The notes beneath the pieces are model-generated. The model did no database searches. It had not been told where the DNA came from and worked only from the letters and a program-made list of their open reading frames with translations. A program made the translations under genes and the position numbers. Positions 35,899-44,419 of a stretch of DNA of 64,000 bases are shown here, one piece after another. The DNA comes from JBFLXB01 sp964570625 (GTDB lineage: Bacteria; Nitrospirota; Nitrospiria; 2-01-FULL-66-17): positions 1-64,000 of the forward strand of contig CAZMYW010000011.1 in NCBI GenBank assembly GCA_964570625.1, read 5' to 3'. Position 1 is the stretch's first letter, and the number at the start of each line of letters is the position of its first letter.

Positions 35899-36345
35899 GT
35901 GAACACCATCACCAATGAACGTGGCGTCGCTCTGGTTCTCTCGCTCTGGATGTTGGTCATCCTCGGCCTGTTGGGCACAATGCTCTTGGCGGCGACCAAC
36001 GTGGAGATCCGGCTGGCGGCCAACGATCGGCACGCTCAGACCGCGCTCTATACGGCTGATTCCGCCATCCAGTACGGGAGATCGGATCCCGCAATCTACA
36101 CCACGATCGGGACGGGAACCGGCGGCTCTCCGGCCGGGACCGTCAACACGGCCTCGCTCACGATCGGCGCTCACACGGCGGAAAACGTCAACGTGACGTA
36201 TCTCACGGTCGCGCCCCCGCCGTTGGGGTCGGGGCTGCCGGCGACGTACCAGGCGCAATACTTTTCGGTGCAGGCAACCGGGGTCGGACCGAACAACTCT
36301 CGGGTTCTGGTCGAATCGCAAATTGGGCGAATTATTCCACAGTAG
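35899..36345 (+). CDS. pilX: PilX-type minor pilin, cassette B
   Basis: This 148-residue protein starts near E-R-G-V-A-L-V-L-S-L-W-M-L-V-I-L-G, the PilX_N signature, and lacks Glu5 as usual. A-D-S-A-I-Q-Y-G follows at the end of the helix. PilX is a core minor pilin that works with PilV, PilW and PilY1. Confidence 0.85.
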   Translation: MNTITNERGVALVLSLWMLVILGLLGTMLLAATNVEIRLAANDRHAQTALYTADSAIQYGRSDPAIYTTIGTGTGGSPAGTVNTASLTIGAHTAENVNVTYLTVAPPPLGSGLPATYQAQYFSVQATGVGPNNSRVLVESQIGRIIPQ

Positions 36346-36355
36346 GAGTGATGCC

Positions 36356-36814
36356 ATGAACATGAATAGGCCATTGAGCAGCAATCGTTGGGGTTTCCGA
36401 ATCGCGCTGGGCATCGTCTGCGGGGCGGCTGTGATGGCGCTGTCACCCACGCGCGCGCAGGCCGCCGATCTCGTTCCTGAGGGATCAGCAGTGACCACGG
36501 AGACGATGCTGGTCGGCCCCACGGTGGTCCGGGTCGGGTCGTACGATCCGGCGGAAGTTTACAAGGGGTCTCACGAGACCCAACACGTGTACAAGGTCGT
36601 CCTGGGTCAGCAGATGTGGAAGCCCAACCGCCGCCCCGCGATGCTTCGCGAAGTCTCATGCCGGGATGCGAGGCGCGCACTGGAACAGCAGGGCGTGTGG
36701 ACCGGCCGGCTGGGTAACGATGGGTCCTGCAAAGGCGGAGATGAGACCCAGTGGGCGACTGGCAACTACTTGAATTTTCAGGCAGGACCGCAGGCGACCG
36801 ACGCGGATCTGTAA
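36356..36814 (+). CDS. Small exported protein with a PilY1-like segment
   Basis: AGGAG 7 nt before the ATG at 36356 fixes the start, giving 152 residues. A signal peptide ends near A-Q-A-A-D. The C-terminal half has Q-G-V-W-T-G...D-G-S-C...A-T-G-N-Y-L-N-F, which resembles the PilY1 segment G-Q-W-N-S...D-G-S-C...A-L-G-N-W-V-N-W encoded just downstream (PilY1 residues about 140-185). It may be a detached piece or helper of PilY1. I know no named family for it. It lies 10 nt after pilX. Confidence 0.75.
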   Translation: MNMNRPLSSNRWGFRIALGIVCGAAVMALSPTRAQAADLVPEGSAVTTETMLVGPTVVRVGSYDPAEVYKGSHETQHVYKVVLGQQMWKPNRRPAMLREVSCRDARRALEQQGVWTGRLGNDGSCKGGDETQWATGNYLNFQAGPQATDADL

Positions 36815-36851
36815 GCCGCGCGGCATGTGCTGGAGAGAGAGGGAGGTTGAT

Positions 36852-39800
36852 ATGAATACCGTGCTAAGAGTGCTCATCGTAGGCGTCGCGATGGCGTTGG
36901 CTCCATCCCTGGTCGATGCCGCCCCAGACTTTTATGTGGGGGATACCGCGATTTACGGGGGCGTTCCCTCCGATCTCCAGCCCAATGTGCTGATCATTCT
37001 GGACAACTCTGGGAGCATGACCGACGACGTCCCCGGAGCCGCCTATGCCAGCGCGACTACGTACACCCAAACCAACAACTGCACCATTACCACCCCGGGC
37101 GGTGGACGTAGAGGCGGTGGGTCCACGACTACGACGGTCGCGTGCGAGACCAACAAAGTCTATGTGCGACGGTGTTCAGGCGGGGGAACTTGTAAGTGGG
37201 AGCAACACATCAACGATGTGGCCACCGTAACCACGTCATGTCCAGCCGGGACCAATCCTTACAACAGCCTGACAACGACGGGGCAATGGAACAGCAACAC
37301 CAGAGAACTCAACACCGACGGGTCGTGCGGCGCCAGCTCCAGCGGATTGTATGCACTGGGGAACTGGGTCAACTGGAACAACACTACTGGAGTTGCTTCA
37401 CCGAAAATGGAAGTCGCCAGTCGTGTGGTCCGCAATTTGATCCAAAGCACCACGGGTGTCAAATTCGGGATGCTGAACTTCAAGCCTGATGGGTTAAACG
37501 AGGGTGGCAACTTCTGGACGTACGGCGGGTATACCACGACCATCAAGGATATGGACGCGATCTACAGCGGAACCACGACCAACCGCGAGAAACTGATTGA
37601 TGCGGTTTCAGACGTGGAGGATGACGTCCTGAACGACTCCAATGGTACGGCCACGCCGTTGGCGGAAACCTTGTTTGAAGCCATGCGCTATTTCAGCGGC
37701 GGCGCGAGCGCGTTTAACAGCGGGACGTACACCTCACCGATCGAGGCCGCGTGCCAGCAGAACTATATCGTGTTCGTGACGGATGGGATGTCAACTCGCG
37801 ATCGTAACACGGTGCTCGAGACCATTTGTTCGAGCGGAGACTGCAACGGCGACGGAATCGAACCGACCAACGATACGGGCATCTATGGTACTGGATCGGA
37901 TTTCTTGGACGACGTGGCCAAATACACGTATGACAATGATCTATCTACGGCATTCACCGGGACTCAGAACGTCAAGACGTTCACCGTGGGCTTCGGTGAC
38001 GTTGGCGCTAACGCGCTGGCGGTGGACCTCCTTCAGCGCGCCGGAGACCTCGGAGGCGGCGAAGCGTTTCTGTCCAGTGACGAGCAAGAACTCGCCGCTG
38101 CGCTCACGCAGATCCTGGCCTCGATCTTTGAAACCAATTCCTCGTTCGTAGCGCCGGTGGTGCCGGTCAGCCCGGAAAACCGGACCTTCAGCGGCGGCCG
38201 GGTGTACCTCGGGTTTTTCAAACCAAAGGGAGGCGAGGCCTTCTGGCTCGGGAATCTCAAGAAGTATGGGGTGGACGACGACGGGGCCGTGGTCGACAAG
38301 AACGGCGTGGTGGCCACATACATCGATAACGACGATGACGGCATCGACGACTTCACCGGCGACACCCTGGCGACCGGCGCGAGCAACGGGGCCTTCCGCA
38401 GCACCGCGATCTCCCATTGGACCGCTACGGCAGACGCAGGCAATGTGGACAGCGGCGGGGTCGGCAAGGTGCTGTTGGATCGAGATTTCTCGACCACGCC
38501 CCGGAAACTTTATACCTATACCGGGACCAGCACGACACTGACCGACGCATCGAACGCGTTTACGACCGGCAATGCCGCGGTGACCACCGCGTTGTTGGGG
38601 GTTTCCACGGCAGCGGATCGCACGAACCTGATTAATTACGTACATGGACTGGATGCGTACGACGATGACGGTGATACCAACACCACGGAAAAACGGGAGT
38701 GGATTCTGGGCGACATCCTGCACTCCAAACCCCTGGTCGTGGGCTACGCTACGTACGCCTTTTCAACGGCCAATGAAGCGAACTGCAGCATGAACAAGAC
38801 CTTGGTCTATGCAGGCGCCAACGACGGCATGCTGCACGCGTTCCGAGATTGTGATGGCAGCGAAGCCTGGACGTTCATTCCCCAGGATGTCTTGCCGAAT
38901 CTCCAGTACCTGTCGGGAGCGACCCATACGTACTTCGTGGATGGGTCGCCCACCGTGTACCGCTACGACGCGGACAATGACGGCAACATCGAGCCGGCCG
39001 GTGGCGACAAAGTCATCTTGCTCATCGGCCAGCGGCGCGGGGGTGGGTATTACTACGCGCTCGACGTGTCGGATCCTGATGTTCCAACGTATTTTTGGCG
39101 GCTCGGGGCCACGACCAGTCCATCCGGCACCAATACGGACTACTCTGAGATGGGCCAGACCTGGTCGGATATCGACCTGGCCAAGATCAAGGTCGGGTCG
39201 TACGCCAAACAGGTGGCCATCATTGGAGCTGGGTACGACAACTTCAACGAAGACGGGCGGTTCGGCTCGACCACCAGCTACCCTGGCGTGGCGCCTAGCA
39301 GCACGGGTTCCGGGAACGTCACGAGCACAGCTGCCGGGTCCGCGGTGAGCCCCAAGGGACGTGGGGTGTATGTCATCGAGATTGCGACTGTCTCCGACGC
39401 AAGTGGGAACCCCACCGCGCCCAGTTTCACCAACAGCGGGTGGAAGGTCTGGGGTTATCGGTACGCAGACAACAGCAATCTGCGGTACTCGATCCCCAGC
39501 GCGGTAGCGGCCGTAGATACGAACTACAATGGATACATCGACCGGTTCTACGTGGGGGATGCGGGCGGCAGAATGTGGGCTTTTGACATCGGGAGCACTT
39601 CCACGGCGAGTTGGACGGCCAGGTGGATCTTTTCAGCCTTCGACGTGAATACCCCGGCGGGTAACCGGGGCCGGAAGATCTTTTATCCGCCATCCGTCGT
39701 GTTCGAAGTCGGGTACTCGAACCTGGCCTTCGGGACCGGCGACCGGGAACACCCGCTGAACACTGCGGTGGTGGATCGCTTGTACTCGCTGAAGGACAAG

Positions 39801-40355
39801 GGGCAAACCACCGTCATCCGGGAGACCAATACCGACGAGTTGGTAGACGTCACGGACGATCTGCTCCAGGAAAGCGCAGATCAAACGGTGGTCGACAACT
39901 TGCTCGACGACCTGAACGACCAATACGGCTGGTACATTCGGCTGGAGAATACAGGCGAGAAGGTACTGGCTCCGCCGCTGACGTTTTTCTTCAGCTACTA
40001 CACCACCTACTCGCCCGACTCCAGCGGAAGCGACCCGTGCGATATCAACGTGCTGGGCACCGGGCGGTTGTACGTCGTCAACTACAAGAACGGTAATTCG
40101 GTCTACAACTACGACAGCGACAACGATGTTCTCGTGGGAACGACCGTGGCGAACGATGATGGCAGTGCGACCGCTTTCTACGGGAAGGATGATCGCGTCC
40201 AAACACTGGGGTCAGGCATTCCGTCCGGGGTGGTGCCGATCATCCCGCCGGATGGCGAAGTGCAGTTACTGGTCGGCGTCGGAGGCGGGTTACCGCAACC
40301 GCCTCCGCCGGATAAAGACATCTCGATTCCATTGTACTGGCGACGAGTGTTCTGA
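36852..40355 (+). CDS. pilY1: Type IV pilus tip-associated adhesin/assembly protein PilY1
   Basis: From the ATG at 36852 (after GAGGGAGG) the protein has 1167 residues with a signal peptide ending near V-D-A-A. A von Willebrand A-like domain follows with MIDAS D51-N-S53-G-S55. The C-terminal half is a beta-propeller (T-L-V-Y-A-G-A-N-D-G-M-L-H-A-F near 650). Asp-rich stretches (D-N-D-D-D-G-I-D-D near 495; D-A-D-N-D-G-N-I near 700) could bind calcium. PilY1 sits at the pilus tip, mediates surface contact and, in Pseudomonas, affects c-di-GMP signalling. A Gly/Arg- and Thr-rich insert near residues 75-100 is unusual. Confidence 0.92.
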   Translation: MNTVLRVLIVGVAMALAPSLVDAAPDFYVGDTAIYGGVPSDLQPNVLIILDNSGSMTDDVPGAAYASATTYTQTNNCTITTPGGGRRGGGSTTTTVACETNKVYVRRCSGGGTCKWEQHINDVATVTTSCPAGTNPYNSLTTTGQWNSNTRELNTDGSCGASSSGLYALGNWVNWNNTTGVASPKMEVASRVVRNLIQSTTGVKFGMLNFKPDGLNEGGNFWTYGGYTTTIKDMDAIYSGTTTNREKLIDAVSDVEDDVLNDSNGTATPLAETLFEAMRYFSGGASAFNSGTYTSPIEAACQQNYIVFVTDGMSTRDRNTVLETICSSGDCNGDGIEPTNDTGIYGTGSDFLDDVAKYTYDNDLSTAFTGTQNVKTFTVGFGDVGANALAVDLLQRAGDLGGGEAFLSSDEQELAAALTQILASIFETNSSFVAPVVPVSPENRTFSGGRVYLGFFKPKGGEAFWLGNLKKYGVDDDGAVVDKNGVVATYIDNDDDGIDDFTGDTLATGASNGAFRSTAISHWTATADAGNVDSGGVGKVLLDRDFSTTPRKLYTYTGTSTTLTDASNAFTTGNAAVTTALLGVSTAADRTNLINYVHGLDAYDDDGDTNTTEKREWILGDILHSKPLVVGYATYAFSTANEANCSMNKTLVYAGANDGMLHAFRDCDGSEAWTFIPQDVLPNLQYLSGATHTYFVDGSPTVYRYDADNDGNIEPAGGDKVILLIGQRRGGGYYYALDVSDPDVPTYFWRLGATTSPSGTNTDYSEMGQTWSDIDLAKIKVGSYAKQVAIIGAGYDNFNEDGRFGSTTSYPGVAPSSTGSGNVTSTAAGSAVSPKGRGVYVIEIATVSDASGNPTAPSFTNSGWKVWGYRYADNSNLRYSIPSAVAAVDTNYNGYIDRFYVGDAGGRMWAFDIGSTSTASWTARWIFSAFDVNTPAGNRGRKIFYPPSVVFEVGYSNLAFGTGDREHPLNTAVVDRLYSLKDKGQTTVIRETNTDELVDVTDDLLQESADQTVVDNLLDDLNDQYGWYIRLENTGEKVLAPPLTFFFSYYTTYSPDSSGSDPCDINVLGTGRLYVVNYKNGNSVYNYDSDNDVLVGTTVANDDGSATAFYGKDDRVQTLGSGIPSGVVPIIPPDGEVQLLVGVGGGLPQPPPPDKDISIPLYWRRVF

Positions 40356-40362
40356 TCCTGTG

Positions 40363-41391
40363 ATGACGAACGTGGATACCAGCCGGTCCCAGGGGTCGAA
40401 ACCCCTGGGACCGGAGCCATGGCGGCCCGGCCAAGTGGGTGGTCGTACCGTAACCGGGTGGTCTCGCCATGCAGTATGGGCGGGAGTGCTGATTGCGGGA
40501 CAACTCGTGGCGTGCGAACGGCCGACAGGGACCGCATCCGTTGAACAGCAGCCCAAAGACCGGGTGGTTGCTCAGCGAGTGGTTCAGCGAGCGAACGCGA
40601 GCGAGCCGTTGACGGTGGTCATCAAGCCCGAACCCGCCACGGCGGACGCGGATCTGACGGCAGTAGTGAATGATGCCGCGGTTACCTACATGTGGTCGGT
40701 CAACGGGTTTCCGGTCGAGGGGGCTTCAAGCAGGGTGTTGCCGAAGACCCTGTTCCGGCGCTCCGACACGGTCGCGGTCGAAATCACGCTCAATGAACAG
40801 AGCGCACGAGCGAAAGCGATAATTCACAATACTCAGCCCCGTGCGATGGAAGTTTCCCTTGATCGGCCGCTGGACTTGCTGCGGGCGGGGGTGGATCTCA
40901 CGGCGGTTCCCAAGGGTGCTGATCCGGATGGTGATGATATCACGTGGGAATATCAGTGGATTCGAAACGATGATGAGATGCCCGGCGAGACGTCGGCGCT
41001 CCTGCGAGGCGATCGGTATCGGCGTGGCGATCATATCACCGTTCGGGTCACGCCGTCGGATGCTATTGATCGGGGCGAGCCCTACACCCCAGCAGCGGTC
41101 ACAGTTCCGAACGCCGCGCCTGCGTTCGTGAGCCGTCCACCGGGGCTCAAAGCCAGTCCCGAATACCTCTATCAAGTCCAGGCCGCTGACCCCGACGGGG
41201 ACCAGATTCAATACCGGTTGGTCAAAGCGCCGGGGGGCATGATCGTGGACGCCGCGACCGGATCGATTCGTTGGCCGCTGAAAGGGATGACACCGGGACG
41301 ACACGCTGTAGAAATCGAAATCAACGATGGGCAGGGGGCCACGGCATCGCAGCCGTTCGAGCTGGAACTTGCCCCGCCGGAGGGATCATGA
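40363..41391 (+). CDS. Lipoprotein with Ig/cadherin-like repeats in the pilY1 operon
   Basis: The 342 residues carry a long basic N-region, a hydrophobic stretch and lipobox L-V-A-C near residue 52. Two or three beta-sandwich repeats follow, with D-P-D-G-D motifs near 189 and 275 as in He_PIG/cadherin-like domains (A-D-P-D-G-D-Q-I-Q-Y). Its place between pilY1 (7 nt) and a FimT-like gene (ATGA overlap) suggests an envelope partner of the pilus, perhaps anchoring or assembling PilY1. No named family was recognised. Confidence 0.75.
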   Translation: MTNVDTSRSQGSKPLGPEPWRPGQVGGRTVTGWSRHAVWAGVLIAGQLVACERPTGTASVEQQPKDRVVAQRVVQRANASEPLTVVIKPEPATADADLTAVVNDAAVTYMWSVNGFPVEGASSRVLPKTLFRRSDTVAVEITLNEQSARAKAIIHNTQPRAMEVSLDRPLDLLRAGVDLTAVPKGADPDGDDITWEYQWIRNDDEMPGETSALLRGDRYRRGDHITVRVTPSDAIDRGEPYTPAAVTVPNAAPAFVSRPPGLKASPEYLYQVQAADPDGDQIQYRLVKAPGGMIVDAATGSIRWPLKGMTPGRHAVEIEINDGQGATASQPFELELAPPEGS

Positions 41392-41885
41392 AAGGGATCA
41401 TGAAGACGGGAGAGCGCGGATTCACATTGATCGAACTATTCACCGTCGTGGCGCTGATCGGCATTATTTCAGCATTCGCCATCCCGAACTTCGTGCAGAT
41501 GCGGCAGAACGCGCTGTATCGGCAGGAAGCGCGGTCGATCGGAGCCATGCTTCGTGAGGCGCGTGGGCGGACGATTTCGGTGAACCGCGAACACCGGGTC
41601 GACCTCGACCTGACCGCAGGCTCGCATCGGTATCGGTTGGCGCAAGGCAACGCCAGTTCCGGCAGCACAACGTGGACCCCGGTGCCGGGCGGCTGGGTGA
41701 GCGCGCCTGACGGGGTGGAGTTGGCCCAGACCGGTTGCCCGGGGGCGAGCCCACTGTTCAACCTGGGATTCAACACCAACGGGTCGGCGGACGCGGGCTG
41801 CATTATCGACATACGCGATACCACGGCAACGGTGCGTTACCAAGTCACGATCACCCAGAACACCGGTCGCATGCGTATCCTATAA
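41388..41885 (+). CDS. fimT: GspH/FimT-type minor pseudopilin, cassette B
   Basis: This 165-residue prepilin has leader M-K-G-I-M-K-T-G-E-R and processing site G-F-T-L-I-E-L-F-T-V-V-A-L-I-G with Glu5; a second ATG at 41400 is equally possible. The C-terminal domain with two Cys (about residues 117 and 136) fits GspH/FimT. It starts within the stop of the lipoprotein gene and ends the operon. Confidence 0.87.
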   Translation: MKGIMKTGERGFTLIELFTVVALIGIISAFAIPNFVQMRQNALYRQEARSIGAMLREARGRTISVNREHRVDLDLTAGSHRYRLAQGNASSGSTTWTPVPGGWVSAPDGVELAQTGCPGASPLFNLGFNTNGSADAGCIIDIRDTTATVRYQVTITQNTGRMRIL

Positions 41886-41954
41886 ATCCGATCAGATCGA
41901 TCCCTTTCTCACGCGTGAAATCGCGAGACAGCAACGAGCGTCTTCACACGTGAC

Positions 41955-41984
41955 TTGTGATTCCTCGCGATCTACCGATATAAT
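41955..41984 (+). promoter_or_regulatory. Candidate sigma-70 promoter for phoH-ybeY-ftsY
   Basis: TTGTGA (41955-41960) and a perfect TATAAT (41979-41984) are 18 nt apart, about 30 nt before the phoH GTG start. Confidence 0.5.
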
Positions 41985-42014
41985 TTCACCACACAGAGGA
42001 GTCGACGCGCGCGC

Positions 42015-42983
42015 GTGACCGTTCGTTTCAAACTGAAAGAGAACCTCGACGCAGCGGTGCTGTTCGGAACATTTGATCAGCACCTGAAAGACATTGAGGA
42101 TGCGTTCGGCGTCACGATTCGGGCGCGGGGCGACGAGGTTCGGATTGACGGCGAGGCGCCCGCGGCGCGCCGCGCGGAGCGCCTCTTGGCCGCCATGGCC
42201 GTGCGCTTGCGGGACCGTCCCGATCTCGACCCCGACGACATCACCGGCATGATCCGTTCGGCCCGGGGAAACCACGACAAGAACTGGGACGCGGGTTCGA
42301 ACGAGCCCGTGCTGCGCACCAAGAAGCGGCTCCTCAGTCCCAAATCTCCCCATCAACGCGAGTATCTGGAGGCGCTCAACGCCGCGGACATTCTGGTCGG
42401 CATCGGTCCCGCCGGCACGGGCAAGACCTATCTGGCGATGGGCATGGCGGTGGCGGCGCTCGCGGGACGCGAGGTCAAACGGATCGTGTTGACGCGCCCC
42501 GCGGTCGAGGCCGGGGAAAAACTGGGATTTTTGCCTGGCGACATGTATGCCAAGGTCAATCCCTACCTGCGGCCGATGTACGACGCGTTGTACGACATGA
42601 TGGAAATGGACCACGCCAACCGTTTGCTCGAACGCGGGGAAATCGAGGTGGCGCCGCTCGCGTACATGCGAGGCCGTACCTTGAATGACGCGTTCATCAT
42701 CTTGGACGAAGCGCAGAACGTCACCCCCGAACAGATGAAAATGTTTCTGACCCGCCTGGGGTTTCGCTCCAAAGCCGTCATCACGGGAGACATCACGCAG
42801 GTGGATCTGCCGACCAACAGTCCGTCGGGCTTGATCGAGATCCAGTCCGTTGTCCGCGACATTCCCGGCATCAGTTTTGTGTATTTCGACGAGAGCGACG
42901 TGGTGCGCCACCGCCTGGTCCAAGAGATCATCAAGGCCTACGAACGGTACGAGGGGAAGCGGGCGTCCCGTCGCAAGCGGTGA
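42015..42983 (+). CDS. phoH: PhoH-family ATPase
   Basis: A GTG start preceded by GAGGAG gives 322 residues. The PhoH P-loop domain has Walker A G-P-A-G-T-G-K-T near residue 133 and Walker B F-I-I-L-D-E-A-Q-N-V. The N-terminal about 110 residues form a small KH-like region common in PhoH. The gene is usually found before ybeY, as here (31 nt), suggesting a role in RNA handling or ribosome maintenance; its exact reaction remains unclear. Confidence 0.93.
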   Translation: MTVRFKLKENLDAAVLFGTFDQHLKDIEDAFGVTIRARGDEVRIDGEAPAARRAERLLAAMAVRLRDRPDLDPDDITGMIRSARGNHDKNWDAGSNEPVLRTKKRLLSPKSPHQREYLEALNAADILVGIGPAGTGKTYLAMGMAVAALAGREVKRIVLTRPAVEAGEKLGFLPGDMYAKVNPYLRPMYDALYDMMEMDHANRLLERGEIEVAPLAYMRGRTLNDAFIILDEAQNVTPEQMKMFLTRLGFRSKAVITGDITQVDLPTNSPSGLIEIQSVVRDIPGISFVYFDESDVVRHRLVQEIIKAYERYEGKRASRRKR

Positions 42984-43014
42984 CGTTCGCCAGCCGCAGA
43001 CCCTTCCGAGCGTC

Positions 43015-43461
43015 ATGATCCAGGTCGCAGTGTCCAACCGCCAGCGCGCGGTGAGGGTGAGCACCGCGCGCGTCAAACGAAACGCGCGCCGGGTTCTGTT
43101 GGAAATGGGGTTTGTGAAAGCCGAACTCAGCCTCGCATTCGTGGACGACGGCGAGATGCGATTGCTGAATGCCACGTACCGGCGCGCAAACGAGGCTACC
43201 GACGTGTTGGCTTTTGCCATGGGTGAAGGCCGCTTCAGCAGTGTCAACCCGCATGTGTTGGGCGACGTGGTGATCTCGACCGAAACCGCGGCGTTTCAAG
43301 CCAAACAAGGCGGCCGGAATCTGTCCGAAGAACTGGACGTGCTGTTGGTACACGGCATTCTCCATCTGATCGGCTATGACCACGAACGGTCGCCCTCGGA
43401 AGCGCGCGTCATGCGCGCCAAGGAGGAAAGCTTGCGCCGCCTGCTCGGGTCGCTGGGGTAA
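43015..43461 (+). CDS. ybeY: rRNA maturation endoribonuclease YbeY
   Basis: From the ATG at 43015 the protein has 148 residues, the family norm. The zinc site H-G-I-L-H-L-I-G-Y-D-H is near residue 117, and A-N-E-A-T-D-V-L-A-F near 60 is also conserved. YbeY is a metal-dependent RNase in 16S rRNA 3' processing and ribosome quality control. It is placed between phoH and ftsY with a 3-nt gap to the latter. Confidence 0.95.
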   Translation: MIQVAVSNRQRAVRVSTARVKRNARRVLLEMGFVKAELSLAFVDDGEMRLLNATYRRANEATDVLAFAMGEGRFSSVNPHVLGDVVISTETAAFQAKQGGRNLSEELDVLLVHGILHLIGYDHERSPSEARVMRAKEESLRRLLGSLG

Positions 43462-43464
43462 TAC

Positions 43465-44370
43465 ATGTCGATGTGGGATCGGATCGTCGCCGGCCTGGCC
43501 AAGAGTCGCCGCGCATTGGCCGAGGGATTTCACGGCGCGATAGGCGCGTCTCCTCGTGGCCAGGCCGTGTCGTTCGACGACTTGGAGGCCGCCATGATCC
43601 AGGCCGACATCGGCGTGCGCACGACCGGCCGTCTTTTGGCGGACCTCAAACGATCGGGTGAGGTCGACGAAAAAGCGGTTCGACATCGTCTTCAGACGCT
43701 GATCGCCGCATCGCTTCAGTCTGGAATACACGGGCGGCCGCCTGAGGGCCGCCCGTTCGTGGTGATGGCCGTGGGCGTCAACGGCGTGGGAAAAACCACC
43801 ACCGTCGCGAAGTTGGCGGCCCGCGCCCGAGGCGAGGGCCAGTCCGTGTTGCTTGCGGCATGCGATACGTTCCGGGCCGCCGCGATCGAACAACTAAGGA
43901 TCTGGGGTGACCGGTTGGGCGTCGAGGTCATTCATCAGCAGCCGGGTTCGGACCCCGCGGCCGTGGCGTTCGATGCCGTAACCGCGGCCAAGGCCCGCGG
44001 GATCGACGTGGTCTTCATCGACAGTGCCGGACGGTTGCACACCAAACACTCCCTCATGGACGAGTTGGTCAAAATCAAACGGGTCATCGCCAAGGCTCAC
44101 CCGGACGCGCCCCACGAGGTGTTGCTGGTACTCGATGCCACCGTCGGACAGAATGGCCTGTCCCAAGCACGCGCGTTTCACGCGGCGCTTGGCGTCACGG
44201 GGATTGTGGTCACCAAGGTGGATGGCACCCCGAAGGGCGGAATTGTCTTGGCAGTGGTCGACGAACTCGGCGTGCCGGTCAAGTGGCTGGGACTTGGTGA
44301 AACCGCGGATGCGCTCGTTCCCTTCGACGCCGACGCGTTCGCTGAAGGCTTGGTCGGGACAACCGCCTAA
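43465..44370 (+). CDS. ftsY: Signal recognition particle receptor FtsY
   Basis: The 301 residues comprise essentially the NG domain; the acidic A domain of enterobacterial FtsY is absent, as in many bacteria. G motifs are visible: V-N-G-V-G-K-T-T near 107, D-T-F-R-A-A-A near 133, D-S-A-G-R-L-H near 187 and T-K-V-D-G-T-P-K-G-G near 250. It docks SRP-ribosome complexes at the membrane for co-translational insertion. Confidence 0.96.
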   Translation: MSMWDRIVAGLAKSRRALAEGFHGAIGASPRGQAVSFDDLEAAMIQADIGVRTTGRLLADLKRSGEVDEKAVRHRLQTLIAASLQSGIHGRPPEGRPFVVMAVGVNGVGKTTTVAKLAARARGEGQSVLLAACDTFRAAAIEQLRIWGDRLGVEVIHQQPGSDPAAVAFDAVTAAKARGIDVVFIDSAGRLHTKHSLMDELVKIKRVIAKAHPDAPHEVLLVLDATVGQNGLSQARAFHAALGVTGIVVTKVDGTPKGGIVLAVVDELGVPVKWLGLGETADALVPFDADAFAEGLVGTTA

Positions 44371-44419
44371 TCTCGGACTGCACGCCGATCGACGGTCGGT
44401 GATGATCAGGGTCAGGATC

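Noticed and set aside
41892..43247. 451-codon frame antisense to phoH and ybeY.
   Set aside because: Shadow of two conserved genes.
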